Shown: positions 5,865 through 13,329 of the stretch, in pieces | Layout: each line of letters starts with the position of its first letter | Position numbering within the stretch: the first letter of the stretch is position 1 | Source: Phycisphaerae bacterium | Lineage (GTDB): Bacteria; Planctomycetota; Phycisphaerae; SM23-33 | Direction: 5' to 3' | DNA length: 33,361 nt | NCBI GenBank assembly: GCA_011050235.1 | Contig: DRGC01000077.1 | Location: 1 to 33,361 of the forward strand | Made by a program: the position numbers and the translations under genes | Notes under the pieces: model-generated | Databases searched by the model: none | The model's input: the letters and a program-made list of their open reading frames with translations, nothing else | Told to the model about the DNA's origin: nothing

Positions 5865-7193
5865 ATGCCTGAGATCTCCGTCCCATGGGGTGATGATTCG
5901 TGGACCATCTCGCTGCCCGAGTCATGGACAGTCGAACAGGTCGCCAAGCCGACCACCTGGCCGGCGCCCGACGATTGGGCCGACCGGCTGGCGCGGGCCC
6001 TGGCCGAACCGTCATCGGGCATGCCGCTCTCGAAATTGCTCTCCGCCAGACGCAACGGGCGGATCGCGCTGATCCTGGAGGACATGACGCGCCACAGCCC
6101 CTTGGACAAAATCCTGCCGATCGTTCTCCGCGAGATCGACCACGCAGGTATCTCGCGAGAGCGGATCGAGGTGGTCTTCGCCGGCGGCATGCACCCGCCG
6201 ATGACGCCGCGCCAGGCCGCCCAGAAACTCGGCCCCGCGATGGCGAACAGTCGATGGCGCTGCAATCCGTGGAAAGACGACTCCGCCTACGAGTATGTCG
6301 GGCGCATCGGGCGGATGAAGCTGCACATCGATCGCGGTGTGGTCGAGTCCGACCTGCGAATTGTCATCTCCTCGGTAAGCGTGCACGTGCAGGCGGGCTT
6401 TGGGGGCGGGTACAAGATGCTCCTGCCCGGCTGTGCGTCGCTGGAGACTATTCGCCACCTTCACCGCCTCGGGCTCGACGAGATGCGCCACCAACTGGTC
6501 GGCACCGAAAGCGTGCTCAACCCGATGCGCCGGGTCATTGACGCCGGCGGCCTGCTGGTGGACCAGGCCCATGGCGCGACGTTCGCCGTGCAGTACGTGC
6601 TGGACGACGACAATCGGCCGAGTTTTGTCTCGGCCGGTGAGGTCATCCCCACCCAGCAGATGTTGGCCAAGCAATGTGCGGTCACCAGCGGCGTGCTGAT
6701 CGAGAAGCCCGCCGACATCGTGATCACCAACGCCTTCCCGCGCGATACCGATTTGTGGCAGTCATTCAAATCCATCGCCAACACCCGCTGGGCGCTTCGG
6801 CCGGGAGGGATCATCATTTGCCTCACCCGCTGCGAGGCCGCCATGCAGGGCATGCGCGTGCCGCGCTGGCCCATCAACCCCGCCTGGATGCGCCGCATTG
6901 TCCGATGGCTCGGGCCGGAGACGCTCAGCTCGCTGGTCACGCGCCTCGTGCCGCGTCTGGCGGGCGACGCGGCGTTCTTCGTCAGCATTGCCACACAGAC
7001 ACTGCATCGCAACCCGATCGTGCTCGTCTCGCCCATCCTGCACGCCACCGGCGGGAAGTTCCCGGGCATCGAGCTGTTCGCCGCCCCCGCCGAGGCGATG
7101 GCTCTGGCCGATGAGCTGTTGGGCGGCGGGCCGCAGCGTGTCATCGTCTTCCCCACCGGCGGGACAACCTATCCCGTCCCCCAGGAAAATTGA
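5865..7193 (+). CDS. LarA-family nickel-pincer racemase/epimerase homologue
   Basis: A 442-residue protein of the lactate racemase family, which racemises or epimerises 2-hydroxy acids using a nickel-pincer cofactor. Visible motifs: DMTR (73-76); the first catalytic His in GGMHPPMT (His110); a second His at 174; Lys184 in GGGYKMLLPG; and His200 shortly after. These match His108, His174, cofactor-bearing Lys184 and nickel ligand His200 of Lactobacillus plantarum LarA, so the protein should be active. The family GGRK is GGYK here, pointing to a divergent subfamily with another substrate. AAAGGA stands 6 bases before the ATG. LarB, LarC and LarE, which make the cofactor, are not in the window. 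Confidence 0.85.
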   Translation: MPEISVPWGDDSWTISLPESWTVEQVAKPTTWPAPDDWADRLARALAEPSSGMPLSKLLSARRNGRIALILEDMTRHSPLDKILPIVLREIDHAGISRERIEVVFAGGMHPPMTPRQAAQKLGPAMANSRWRCNPWKDDSAYEYVGRIGRMKLHIDRGVVESDLRIVISSVSVHVQAGFGGGYKMLLPGCASLETIRHLHRLGLDEMRHQLVGTESVLNPMRRVIDAGGLLVDQAHGATFAVQYVLDDDNRPSFVSAGEVIPTQQMLAKQCAVTSGVLIEKPADIVITNAFPRDTDLWQSFKSIANTRWALRPGGIIICLTRCEAAMQGMRVPRWPINPAWMRRIVRWLGPETLSSLVTRLVPRLAGDAAFFVSIATQTLHRNPIVLVSPILHATGGKFPGIELFAAPAEAMALADELLGGGPQRVIVFPTGGTTYPVPQEN

Positions 7194-7207
7194 CCCACCC
7201 CCAGGGT

Positions 7208-7231
7208 CGATCTCCGCATCCGACGAGATCG
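7208..7231. terminator. Short hairpin between convergent genes
   Basis: CGATCTC (7208-7214) pairs with GAGATCG (7225-7231) in the 44-base gap between the LarA-like gene and the minus-strand STAS gene. No T-run is seen on either side, so the terminator call is weak. Confidence 0.3.
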
Positions 7232-7237
7232 CCGGGA

Positions 7238-7588
7238 TCAGATCGGGTTCAGCAGCGAGACCGCTTTGGTTTCGTCGTCGGCGATGTGAAGGATCTTATC
7301 CAGGCGGGTGATCCGAAAGCCCTCGAGGACTTTAGCCGTCATGCCGCAGAAGACCACCTTGCCCTTGATGGCCTCGGCCTTCTTGTGCATCTTCAGGACG
7401 ACGCCGATCATCTGGCTTGACAGGTAGCGAACGCGGCGAAAATCGACCACCACCTTGCGGATCGCCTCGTCGTCAACGAGCCGATACAGCCGTCGGCCGA
7501 TTCCTTCGATCGCGACGGGGTCCAGCAGGGAGACGTCCTCGATCAATGCGATCCTCACGTCATACACTTCGGAAATAACCAGTCCCAT
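7238..7588 (-). CDS. STAS-domain protein (anti-sigma factor antagonist type)
   Basis: A 116-residue single-domain protein with the SpoIIAA/RsbV fold: VISEVYDVRIALIED, a helix, then VVVDFRRVRYLSSQMIGVVLKM. Ser57-Ser58 lie where the regulatory serine is phosphorylated by an anti-sigma kinase in this family. Such proteins bind and release anti-sigma factors, or act in stressosome-like or lipid-asymmetry complexes. No kinase, phosphatase or sigma factor gene is nearby. The ATG at 7588 has GGAG 6 bases upstream; a GTG 12 bases further upstream is less likely. The DUF2617-like gene ends 40 bases upstream on the same strand, so they probably share a transcript. Confidence 0.8.
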   Translation of the reverse strand: MGLVISEVYDVRIALIEDVSLLDPVAIEGIGRRLYRLVDDEAIRKVVVDFRRVRYLSSQMIGVVLKMHKKAEAIKGKVVFCGMTAKVLEGFRITRLDKILHIADDETKAVSLLNPI

Positions 7589-7628
7589 CGGGGGCTCCAC
7601 AGACCTGCCCGGCCGGGCCCAGAGGCGC

Positions 7629-8174
7629 TCAAGGAACTTCGAAGATGCTCTGGACCTTCACCAGCGTCAGGTCTTCCGGAAATGCGTGATAGGAAAACAC
7701 GTGCAGATGCCGCGTTTTGGCGTCGTAGTCGAGATAGGAAAACGGCGTCAACGGCGGCCGCCGCATCCATGTCGGGAAAGGCACAAACAGCCCGCGCTTG
7801 GCCCCTTGGCGGGCCAGGTCGTGGTGGGTCTTGGCGAAGACCTGTTCGCTCATCGTCTCGACCTGGAAGTTCATCATGTAACGCAGACCCTTGGCCTCGA
7901 CGTGTTCGTGTTCCTTTTCGCCGCGGAAGGGGAGCTCGGCCAGCAGGCCCCGGCGGGGCAGCTCAGAATCGGCGTCGGCGAGGACCTCCACCATCCACTG
8001 CTTGCCACGCCCGAACATGATCACGTGGGAGCAGCCCGTCACCCACAACTGCGCTTCATAATGCTTGCGGGCCAGCCGTTCGCCGCTGTGAATCTCGAAC
8101 AGCTCGGGGTGAAGCGGGCGATCGTATAAATAGTATCGCAGCGAGGCGACGCGCTGTTGATGTCCAATGGCCAT
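7629..8174 (-). CDS. DUF2617-like protein
   Basis: A 181-residue soluble protein without signal peptide or membrane segment. Features recalling DUF2617 are a central GCSHVIMFG segment and a C-terminal YHAFPEDLTLVKVQSIFE segment; the biochemical role of that family is unknown. The ATG at 8174 is chosen because a minus-strand TATAAT (8214-8219) lies between it and the next upstream in-frame start at 8267, and a GAAGAGAG purine stretch precedes it. A STAS protein follows 40 bases downstream, hinting at a regulatory role, but this is only context. Confidence 0.65.
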   Translation of the reverse strand: MAIGHQQRVASLRYYLYDRPLHPELFEIHSGERLARKHYEAQLWVTGCSHVIMFGRGKQWMVEVLADADSELPRRGLLAELPFRGEKEHEHVEAKGLRYMMNFQVETMSEQVFAKTHHDLARQGAKRGLFVPFPTWMRRPPLTPFSYLDYDAKTRHLHVFSYHAFPEDLTLVKVQSIFEVP

Positions 8175-8213
8175 ATAAGCTCTCTTCGGCAAAATCCCCC
8201 CCGAAAAACCCCT

Positions 8214-8242
8214 ATTATAGCCCGGATGGGCCGAACAGAAAA
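8214..8242 (-). promoter_or_regulatory. Promoter of the DUF2617-STAS pair
   Basis: A perfect minus-strand TATAAT (8214-8219), with TTTTCT (8237-8242) 17 bp upstream as a weak -35. The predicted start near 8207 leaves a 33-base leader with a purine-rich ribosome site. The -35 lies 8 bases from the large inverted repeat at 8250. Confidence 0.45.
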
Positions 8243-8249
8243 CCCCTGT

Positions 8250-8335
8250 ATAAAGGGGACGGAGCACTAATTAGCAACCCAAGACCAGACGCACCGGGGC
8301 GAGCGCATGGCTAATTAGTGCTCCGTCCCCTTTAT
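8250..8335. repeat. Perfect 26-bp inverted repeat (REP/REPIN or MITE-like)
   Basis: The 26 bases at 8250-8275 are the exact reverse complement of 8310-8335, with a 34-base GC-rich spacer between. The arms contain AAAGGGGACGGAGCACTAAT and are more AT-rich toward the loop (TAATTAGC). Arms of the AAAGGGGAC type resemble REP motifs mobilised by REP-associated tyrosine transposases, recalled from other genomes rather than checked here. The element fills the intergenic space between the DUF2617-like gene and the DUF2062 gene, contains no ORF, and could also act as a terminator for the operon ending at 8353. Confidence 0.7.
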
Positions 8336-8352
8336 TCGCCGGCAGGCGCCCA

Positions 8353-8907
8353 TCAGTCGTCGTCGTCCGTCGTCGCCGGTGGCTCGCGGTGGCGGCGGTA
8401 TCGGTGCGGCAGCTTCAGCCGCAAATGCGGGCGGGCCTTGCGGTAGTAGATCACCCCGTAGTAGGCCCCGACATACACGATCGCCGCCAGCACCAGGCCG
8501 ATGAGCAGGCTGCCCACCCACAGGGGCCAGACGATCTCGTTGGTCAGCTCCCACCAGTTCTGGATCTTCCGCCACCAGGTGTCGTGGCCGGTCAGGGCGG
8601 CCCCCCAGTTGATCTCCTTGGCCGGGCTCCCGAGGATCCATCGCCCAAAGAGGTAGTTGGGATAATAGATGGGCACCAGTGTCGCCGGGTTGGACACCCA
8701 CACGAACGGCAGGCCGACCAGCTTGTTCGCCCCAAACAGCAGGCACAGCAACAGCAGTCCGACCGTCTGCAGGCCGATCGCCGGCGTCCAGGCGGCGAAA
8801 ATGGCCAGGGCAATACTCAATGCGATGCGATGCGGCGTGTCGTCCACGTGCAAGATACGGTACTTGAAGAAGCTCCCCAGCCAGCTGATTGTTGTCTTGA
8901 TCGGCAT
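8353..8907 (-). CDS. DUF2062 membrane protein
   Basis: A 184-residue protein with the DUF2062 pattern: an N-terminal amphipathic stretch, a hydrophobic hairpin (about residues 28-65), a WVSNPATLVPIYYPNYLFG loop, and another pair of membrane segments near 125-150, then a basic tail ending in acidic residues. DUF2062 proteins often lie beside, or are fused to, glycosyltransferases; their activity is unknown. The start codon overlaps the stop of the upstream GT9 gene by one base (TGATG), and GGGGAG stands 6 bases before it, so translation is coupled. It is the last gene of the envelope operon and probably acts at the inner membrane in glycolipid assembly or transport. Confidence 0.8.
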   Translation of the reverse strand: MPIKTTISWLGSFFKYRILHVDDTPHRIALSIALAIFAAWTPAIGLQTVGLLLLCLLFGANKLVGLPFVWVSNPATLVPIYYPNYLFGRWILGSPAKEINWGAALTGHDTWWRKIQNWWELTNEIVWPLWVGSLLIGLVLAAIVYVGAYYGVIYYRKARPHLRLKLPHRYRRHREPPATTDDDD

Positions 8908-9962
8908 CAACGACTCCCCGAAGCTAGCATCTCGCGCGCCAATGATACCACGTCGGCCGGATCGATCAACTCCATACACACCGCCGGACGGCACCGCCGC
9001 CTCAGGCACCCCTGGCAGGGAACGTTGGCGACAATCGCCCGACCGATGCGATACGGGCCCGTCCGCTCCGTCTGTGTCGGCCCGATTAGCGTCACCGCGG
9101 GCACACCGACCGCCGGGGCGATGAACTTTGCCGCCGAGTCGCAGCAGACCACCCCGGCCGACGCCGCAATGACCGCCACCATCTGCGAGACGCTCGTCGC
9201 TCCGGCCAGATTCACGACACGGTCGCCCAGCCCCTCGACGATGCGGCCGCAGGTATCCTTGTCCGCGGCCGTGCCCAGCACCACCACCGGCCGATCGACG
9301 CTCAATTCGCCAATGACCGCCCGCCAGTGTCGAACGGGGTATTCCTTGGACTGCCACCGCGTCGGCGGGACGCAGACGAGGAAGTCCCCGTCGGCCAGAT
9401 TGGCCTGGCGCTTGAGGAGGTCGGTGGCGAAGTCCTTCGCTGCCGGGGCGACCTCGAGGGTCATGTCCTCTGGGCGGGCGTCCAGGCCCAGTTGCTGGGC
9501 GAGGGCGATGTTCCGATCGACGGTGTGTGGGGCGGTGGGCTCGACGAGCCTGTCATAGAACAGCCAAGCAGCTTCCCGGGCGTCGGAGAAACCCGCCCGG
9601 ATAGGCGCTCGGGTCGCCAGCGTCAGCAGCCCGCTTCGCAGGAGGCCCTGCAGATCGATGACCCAGTCATAGTCGCTGCGTCGCAGGTCCCGCAGCAGCC
9701 GCCACAACGCCGCCGCCGCCGTCGCCGACCGCCACGCCCGCCCGAGCTTGCGCCGTCGAAACGGCACGACCTCGTCGAGTTGGCTGTCGTGGGCCACCAG
9801 CGGCGCGCAGGCATCGCTCAACAGCCAGGCCGTGCGGACCTTGGGGAAGGTCCGCTTAAGTCCGCGCAAGACGGGCATCGCCGTCACCACGTCGCCCAGC
9901 GCGCTGGGCTTGATGATCAGCACGCGCCGAGGAACGATATGGCGACAACGATGAGCGATCAC
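8907..9962 (-). CDS. GT9-family glycosyltransferase (heptosyltransferase-like)
   Basis: A 351-residue protein of the ADP-heptose:LPS heptosyltransferase family (GT9, GT-B fold). The N-terminal domain begins RRVLIIKPSALGDVVTAMPV, the family signature. The C-terminal domain has WQSKEYPVRHW, VVLGTAADKD, a cluster around SAGVVCCDSAAKFIAPAVGVP, and GPTQTERTGPY. These are the nucleotide-sugar binding side of WaaC/WaaF-like enzymes. A Cys-rich segment (CQGCLRRRC) near the end also occurs in many relatives. The GTG start at 9962 overlaps the kinase stop by 4 bases (GTGA) and has GGGAG 8 bases upstream. It presumably adds a sugar to a lipid A core in the cytoplasm; the sugar need not be heptose. Confidence 0.85.
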   Translation of the reverse strand: MIAHRCRHIVPRRVLIIKPSALGDVVTAMPVLRGLKRTFPKVRTAWLLSDACAPLVAHDSQLDEVVPFRRRKLGRAWRSATAAAALWRLLRDLRRSDYDWVIDLQGLLRSGLLTLATRAPIRAGFSDAREAAWLFYDRLVEPTAPHTVDRNIALAQQLGLDARPEDMTLEVAPAAKDFATDLLKRQANLADGDFLVCVPPTRWQSKEYPVRHWRAVIGELSVDRPVVVLGTAADKDTCGRIVEGLGDRVVNLAGATSVSQMVAVIAASAGVVCCDSAAKFIAPAVGVPAVTLIGPTQTERTGPYRIGRAIVANVPCQGCLRRRCRPAVCMELIDPADVVSLAREMLASGSR

Positions 9963-11725
9963 GCGCCGGTCTCCCTGGTAGCCTGCTGCCGTCGGATAAG
10001 CTGCACATTGCGGCGAGAGCGAATCTGCTGATCGAGCTTCCGCGCCGACCAGGTATCCAACACCCGCCAGTACGGTTTGAAATGAATGCGCCCGCTGCCG
10101 GGGCGGCGGAGGTAGCCCAGGAGCATCCGCAGCTTGCCGGCGTGGTTGACGGCGGGGCACTTCAGCAGCGATACGTTCAGCCGCATCAGGCCCTGGAATC
10201 GCTGGCGCATCGAAATCCGCCGCACCCGGCGAAGCCCGTCCAGGTCGATCAGCACGATCTCCGGCGGCTGGCCCAGTTCCCACCGGACGAACATGTTGGA
10301 CGCTTTCAGGTCGCGATGCGCGAAATTGTTGTCGTGCAACTGCTGCAGCACGCGCCCCATCTGCCAGAGCACTTCCTTGGCCAGTTGATGTTGCTGCCTG
10401 GCCGACAGGCGTGCGGGCCCGGTGGGCTGCGGCGCCAGCCACGTCGCCAGGAAATCGTCCAGCCGCGGCCAGGTGAGCGCCTCGGTGATGAGGATGTTGT
10501 CGGTGAGAAAAGGCCCCACGCGCCGCTCCAGTGCGACCAGGGGCAGGGCGGCCGCAATGCGCCGCGTCAGCAGCGCGTGGCCCAGCCGAAACGCCCGCAA
10601 CGCGCGCGAAGGGCGGAAGCAGTCCAGCAGCACTTTCCACCGGCGCTTGCGGCGATGTTGCTTGATGTAGACGTCGACGTCCTTGTCCCCGACCCGGATC
10701 GTTCGGCGCAGGACCAGGCTCGAACGGGATTTCTTGGCCCGCTCGGCGGTCGTCTCGTCCAGCAGGGCGTCCAGATCTCCCAGCGTCTGATGCCATTGGT
10801 CGAGCGTGAAGGTTTGCTCGGCCGCCTGCGAGCGGGCCAATCGCCGTTTGGAGGCCAACACCACGTGTCCCCGCCACCCGTCGGCCAGGGCGATCCGCGC
10901 AAAGTATCGGTTGGTCCCAAGCGCGCGGCGGTCGCGTTGCGTGTGTTGATGGCCCGTATGCTGGGCGGTAAAGTGTTCGACCATGATCTGCCACCCGCGC
11001 AGCGACCCCTCGGCCCCGCTGGCCCGCAGGTAGTGGGCCAGGAACCGAAGCCGCTCCGTCCGCGTGGTGAAATTGCTTCGGTCGTGGAACAACTGGGCCA
11101 GATTGGCCGCCCGGGCCCGGCGCGAAACGCGCCGGCGGCGGCGCGCGCGGTGCAGGTCGATCAGGATCAGTTCGAGCGTGGGGCTATCGGTCCGCACCAG
11201 CACGTTGCCGCAATGGACGTCCCCGTGCACCACGCCGGCGGCGTGCATCCGGCCGAACAGTTCGGCCAAGGCGACCGTCGCGCGTTGAATGGCGCGGCGG
11301 CCGGGGAGGCCTTCGGCCAGACGCTTGAGGTGCCACACGTCCGCCGGTTCGGCCGGGGCGACCGTTTCGGTGACGAGCCACTGCTCGCCCCGGCCCCAGC
11401 GGGCGGCGAGCGGGCGGGGCGTCTGGACACCGCGCTGGGCCAGGAAGAGCGAGAACTCCATTTCGTGGCGGGCGTCGAAACGTCCCAGCATCCGCCTAAT
11501 GCGATGCAGCAGCGTGCGGCTGTGGTAGTGCTTGACGTAGACGGGCTGGCCGTTGATGACGCCGCGGTAGACCGTGCGCGAGGGGTTGTGCTTGAACTGC
11601 TCCATCCCCGCCTCCAGCGGGTTGGAAATCGCCTCCAGACTCTCGCCCAACAGCGCAGCGGAGGCCGCATCAGCGAACACGACGTCGCCGGCGGTCGAAG
11701 TTGTATGGGTCCCAGCCCGGTTCAT
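9959..11725 (-). CDS. Two-domain WaaP/Kdo-kinase-like protein
   Basis: A 588-residue protein with two lipopolysaccharide-kinase-type domains in tandem. Domain 1 (about 48-235) has a putative ATP-binding Lys65 (VYVKHY), catalytic HGD (167-169) with Asn174, and the metal Asp190 in ILIDLHR. Domain 2 (about 335-560) has Lys355 (VYIKQH), HRD (470-472) with Asn477, and Asp494 in VLIDLDG. Both therefore keep Lys, Asp, Asn and Asp, so both may be active. WaaP/KdkA proteins, normally single domain, phosphorylate core heptose or Kdo. The ATG at 11725 lacks a clear ribosome site; a GTG at 11731 is possible. It lies 46 bases after the GT4 stop and overlaps the GT9 start. Confidence 0.85.
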   Translation of the reverse strand: MNRAGTHTTSTAGDVVFADAASAALLGESLEAISNPLEAGMEQFKHNPSRTVYRGVINGQPVYVKHYHSRTLLHRIRRMLGRFDARHEMEFSLFLAQRGVQTPRPLAARWGRGEQWLVTETVAPAEPADVWHLKRLAEGLPGRRAIQRATVALAELFGRMHAAGVVHGDVHCGNVLVRTDSPTLELILIDLHRARRRRRVSRRARAANLAQLFHDRSNFTTRTERLRFLAHYLRASGAEGSLRGWQIMVEHFTAQHTGHQHTQRDRRALGTNRYFARIALADGWRGHVVLASKRRLARSQAAEQTFTLDQWHQTLGDLDALLDETTAERAKKSRSSLVLRRTIRVGDKDVDVYIKQHRRKRRWKVLLDCFRPSRALRAFRLGHALLTRRIAAALPLVALERRVGPFLTDNILITEALTWPRLDDFLATWLAPQPTGPARLSARQQHQLAKEVLWQMGRVLQQLHDNNFAHRDLKASNMFVRWELGQPPEIVLIDLDGLRRVRRISMRQRFQGLMRLNVSLLKCPAVNHAGKLRMLLGYLRRPGSGRIHFKPYWRVLDTWSARKLDQQIRSRRNVQLIRRQQATRETGA

Positions 11726-11770
11726 GGTCACCGCGGAGATTCACTTCGCCAAACATATGCGCAGCGAAGG

Positions 11771-11800
11771 ATTATACCGGCAGAGAGCGCGGCCCTTCAA
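11771..11800 (-). promoter_or_regulatory. Possible internal promoter before the double-kinase gene
   Basis: On the minus strand TTGAAG (11795-11800) and TATAAT (11771-11776) are 18 bp apart, at the very end of the GT4 gene. It would let the kinase, GT9 and DUF2062 genes be transcribed without GT4. Confidence 0.45.
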
Positions 11801-12848
11801 GCGAGGTCGACTCGGCGAGAGCATAGATCGTCGCCAGCGTCTCGCCAATGGCGGCTACGTCGAAGCATTGGGCGGCGCGTTGGCGACCGGCGTCGGCCAG
11901 CGTTTGGGCCAAGGCGGGGTCGTCGGAGATCGCGAAGATCGCCTGGGCGGCCCCACGCGGTGTGGCCAGCTTGCTCGCCAGAACCGCCTGCCCGCCCCAC
12001 TCGATCAGATCGTCGACGCCGAAAATGACGGTCGGCAGGCCGGCCGCCAACGCTCCCGCCAGCGCCGTGGTCCCGCAGTTGCGGTCGTGACAGAATATCG
12101 CAATATCGCAGGCGGCCAGGACATCCGCCCGGCGCGAGGGCGGCCAGGGGCCGTAGTGGTCCTCGACGAAGCCGACCCCCCGAGCGAACGCAAGAATCGC
12201 CTCACGGTGCGGCCCGTCGTCGGACGTGATCAGCCGGATCTTCGGCAGGACGTGTCGCAGAATCGCGTGGACCCAGCAGGCGGCCTTGTGGCCGCCGTGG
12301 CGGACCATTTCGCCACCGGCCAGGATCACCAGGTAGTCGGGATCGAGCCCGATCTCGGCCCGAAAGGCCTGGCGCCGCTCGGCGGCGCGGTCGATGGGCT
12401 GGGCGGCCGGCGGGAGAACGTGGACCCGATCGGCCGGGGCGGCGACGCCGATCAGCCGGTTACGGGCGCCCTCGGTCGCAACGGTCCAGACGGCCTCACT
12501 ACGCTCGTTTCGCCTCATCCATTGTCGCTGCCGATTCGCGGGGGGCGCCGTCACGAGCGAGCGGACCAGTGTGCACGGCCGGCCCCGGGCGAGAATCTCA
12601 CCCGCCCGTTGGGCGTTGTCCGACCAGGTGTGGATGATGTCCACCTTGTCCGCCCAGTTCGGCATCCGCAGCGCGCACAGCCCGGCCGACCCCAGCGGCA
12701 CGTGCAACGACCGGACCGTCAGCCGATCCTCCCACGCCGGGCCCGGGCCGATCGACACGATCGGGTCGCTTTCGCCAGCTAGCAGGGCCAACTGGTCCAA
12801 CATGTCGGCCGGTGTGTTCCCGTCGATAATGTGTAGCACGCGCGGCAT
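11772..12848 (-). CDS. GT4-family glycosyltransferase
   Basis: A 358-residue GT-B glycosyltransferase. The N-terminal half begins MPRVLHIIDGNTPADM and has VDIIHTWSDNAQRAGEI, the acceptor-side pattern. The C-terminal half has the donor-side elements YLVILAGGEMVRHGGHK, IRLITSDDGPHRE, RADVLAACDIAIFC and an LAGALAAGLPTVIF segment that replaces the EGFG-type motif of classic GT4 enzymes. It is first in the envelope operon with a WaaP-like kinase and a GT9 enzyme, so it likely acts in LPS core or glycolipid synthesis. No ribosome site is visible, and a promoter ends two bases from the ATG, suggesting a leaderless message. Confidence 0.8.
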   Translation of the reverse strand: MPRVLHIIDGNTPADMLDQLALLAGESDPIVSIGPGPAWEDRLTVRSLHVPLGSAGLCALRMPNWADKVDIIHTWSDNAQRAGEILARGRPCTLVRSLVTAPPANRQRQWMRRNERSEAVWTVATEGARNRLIGVAAPADRVHVLPPAAQPIDRAAERRQAFRAEIGLDPDYLVILAGGEMVRHGGHKAACWVHAILRHVLPKIRLITSDDGPHREAILAFARGVGFVEDHYGPWPPSRRADVLAACDIAIFCHDRNCGTTALAGALAAGLPTVIFGVDDLIEWGGQAVLASKLATPRGAAQAIFAISDDPALAQTLADAGRQRAAQCFDVAAIGETLATIYALAESTSLEGPRSLPV

Positions 12849-12856
12849 GGCGGCGG

Positions 12857-12885
12857 ATGATAAACAAGCTCGGCCTCCCAGGCAA
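12857..12885 (-). promoter_or_regulatory. Promoter of the envelope glycosylation operon
   Basis: Minus-strand TTGCCT (12880-12885) and TATCAT (12857-12862) with a 17-bp spacer. The predicted start near 12850 is 1-2 bases from the ATG (12848), so the transcript should be leaderless. Confidence 0.5.
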
Positions 12886-12946
12886 GCGGGCGTCCGGCCC
12901 GGCAGGCGGGGCGGGTGGAAATCGTCCCGGGCGAGGCTAAGATAAC

Positions 12947-12976
12947 AAAGGCCCGCTCGACGGGCGAGGGGGCTTT
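12947..12976 (-). terminator. Terminator after the ASCH gene
   Basis: GCCCG (12951-12955) and CGGGC (12961-12965) form a hairpin about 20 bases after the stop at 12987. On the minus strand it runs into a T-rich tail (CTTTGTTATCTT). Partial outer pairing between AAAG (12947-12950) and CTTT (12973-12976) would extend it. Confidence 0.55.
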
Positions 12977-12986
12977 GGGGGGGGTG

Positions 12987-13325
12987 CTAGGAGCACTTGG
13001 GGGCCGGCCCAGTCGCCTGCCCGTCGCCGCCCTCAAACGCAAAGCACACTCGGTACAGCGACCGCTCGCCCCGCTGCTGGGGGGTGTAGAGCGTATCCAA
13101 GGCGTCCTGCAGTGCGGCGACATCCGCATACCCGTCCGCCTGCGCGTCGGCGTCGGTCAGCATGTCGGCCGTGACGGGGGTGATGTCTTCAATACGAATC
13201 ACACCGAGGCCCCGCACGCGGTGAACGCTGCCGGCGGCCACCATCGGCCGACGCCAGTAGCGAAACGTGGTCGTCTTGCGCCGCTGGCGGATCGCCTCGA
13301 AAAACTCTTTCTTCATCAGGAGCAT
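12987..13325 (-). CDS. Small ASCH-domain-like protein
   Basis: A 112-residue soluble protein. The start (KEFFEAIRQRRKTTTFRYWRR) and the segment VAAGSVHRVRGLGVIRIEDITPV resemble the ASCH fold, a PUA-like beta-barrel that binds RNA or modified nucleosides in other proteins. The C-terminus ends in a Gly/Pro-rich tail. Family assignment is moderate because the core motif is short. ATG codons at 13325 and 13316 are both possible, neither with a clear ribosome site. The gene is head-to-head with the ABC ATPase/acetyltransferase gene, the start codons being only 4-13 bases apart, and a strong -35 lies inside that neighbour. Confidence 0.6.
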   Translation of the reverse strand: MLLMKKEFFEAIRQRRKTTTFRYWRRPMVAAGSVHRVRGLGVIRIEDITPVTADMLTDADAQADGYADVAALQDALDTLYTPQQRGERSLYRVCFAFEGGDGQATGPAPKCS

Positions 13326-13329
13326 GGAG

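Noticed and set aside
8910-10994. In-frame upstream extension of the GT9 gene into the kinase gene
   Set aside because: The extension is an out-of-frame reading of the kinase gene. The GTG at 9962 has a good ribosome site and a GTGA overlap with the kinase stop.
12977-12984. Eight-G run near the ASCH stop as a contingency locus
   Set aside because: It lies just after the stop codon in the terminator region, so slippage would not alter the protein or a promoter spacer.
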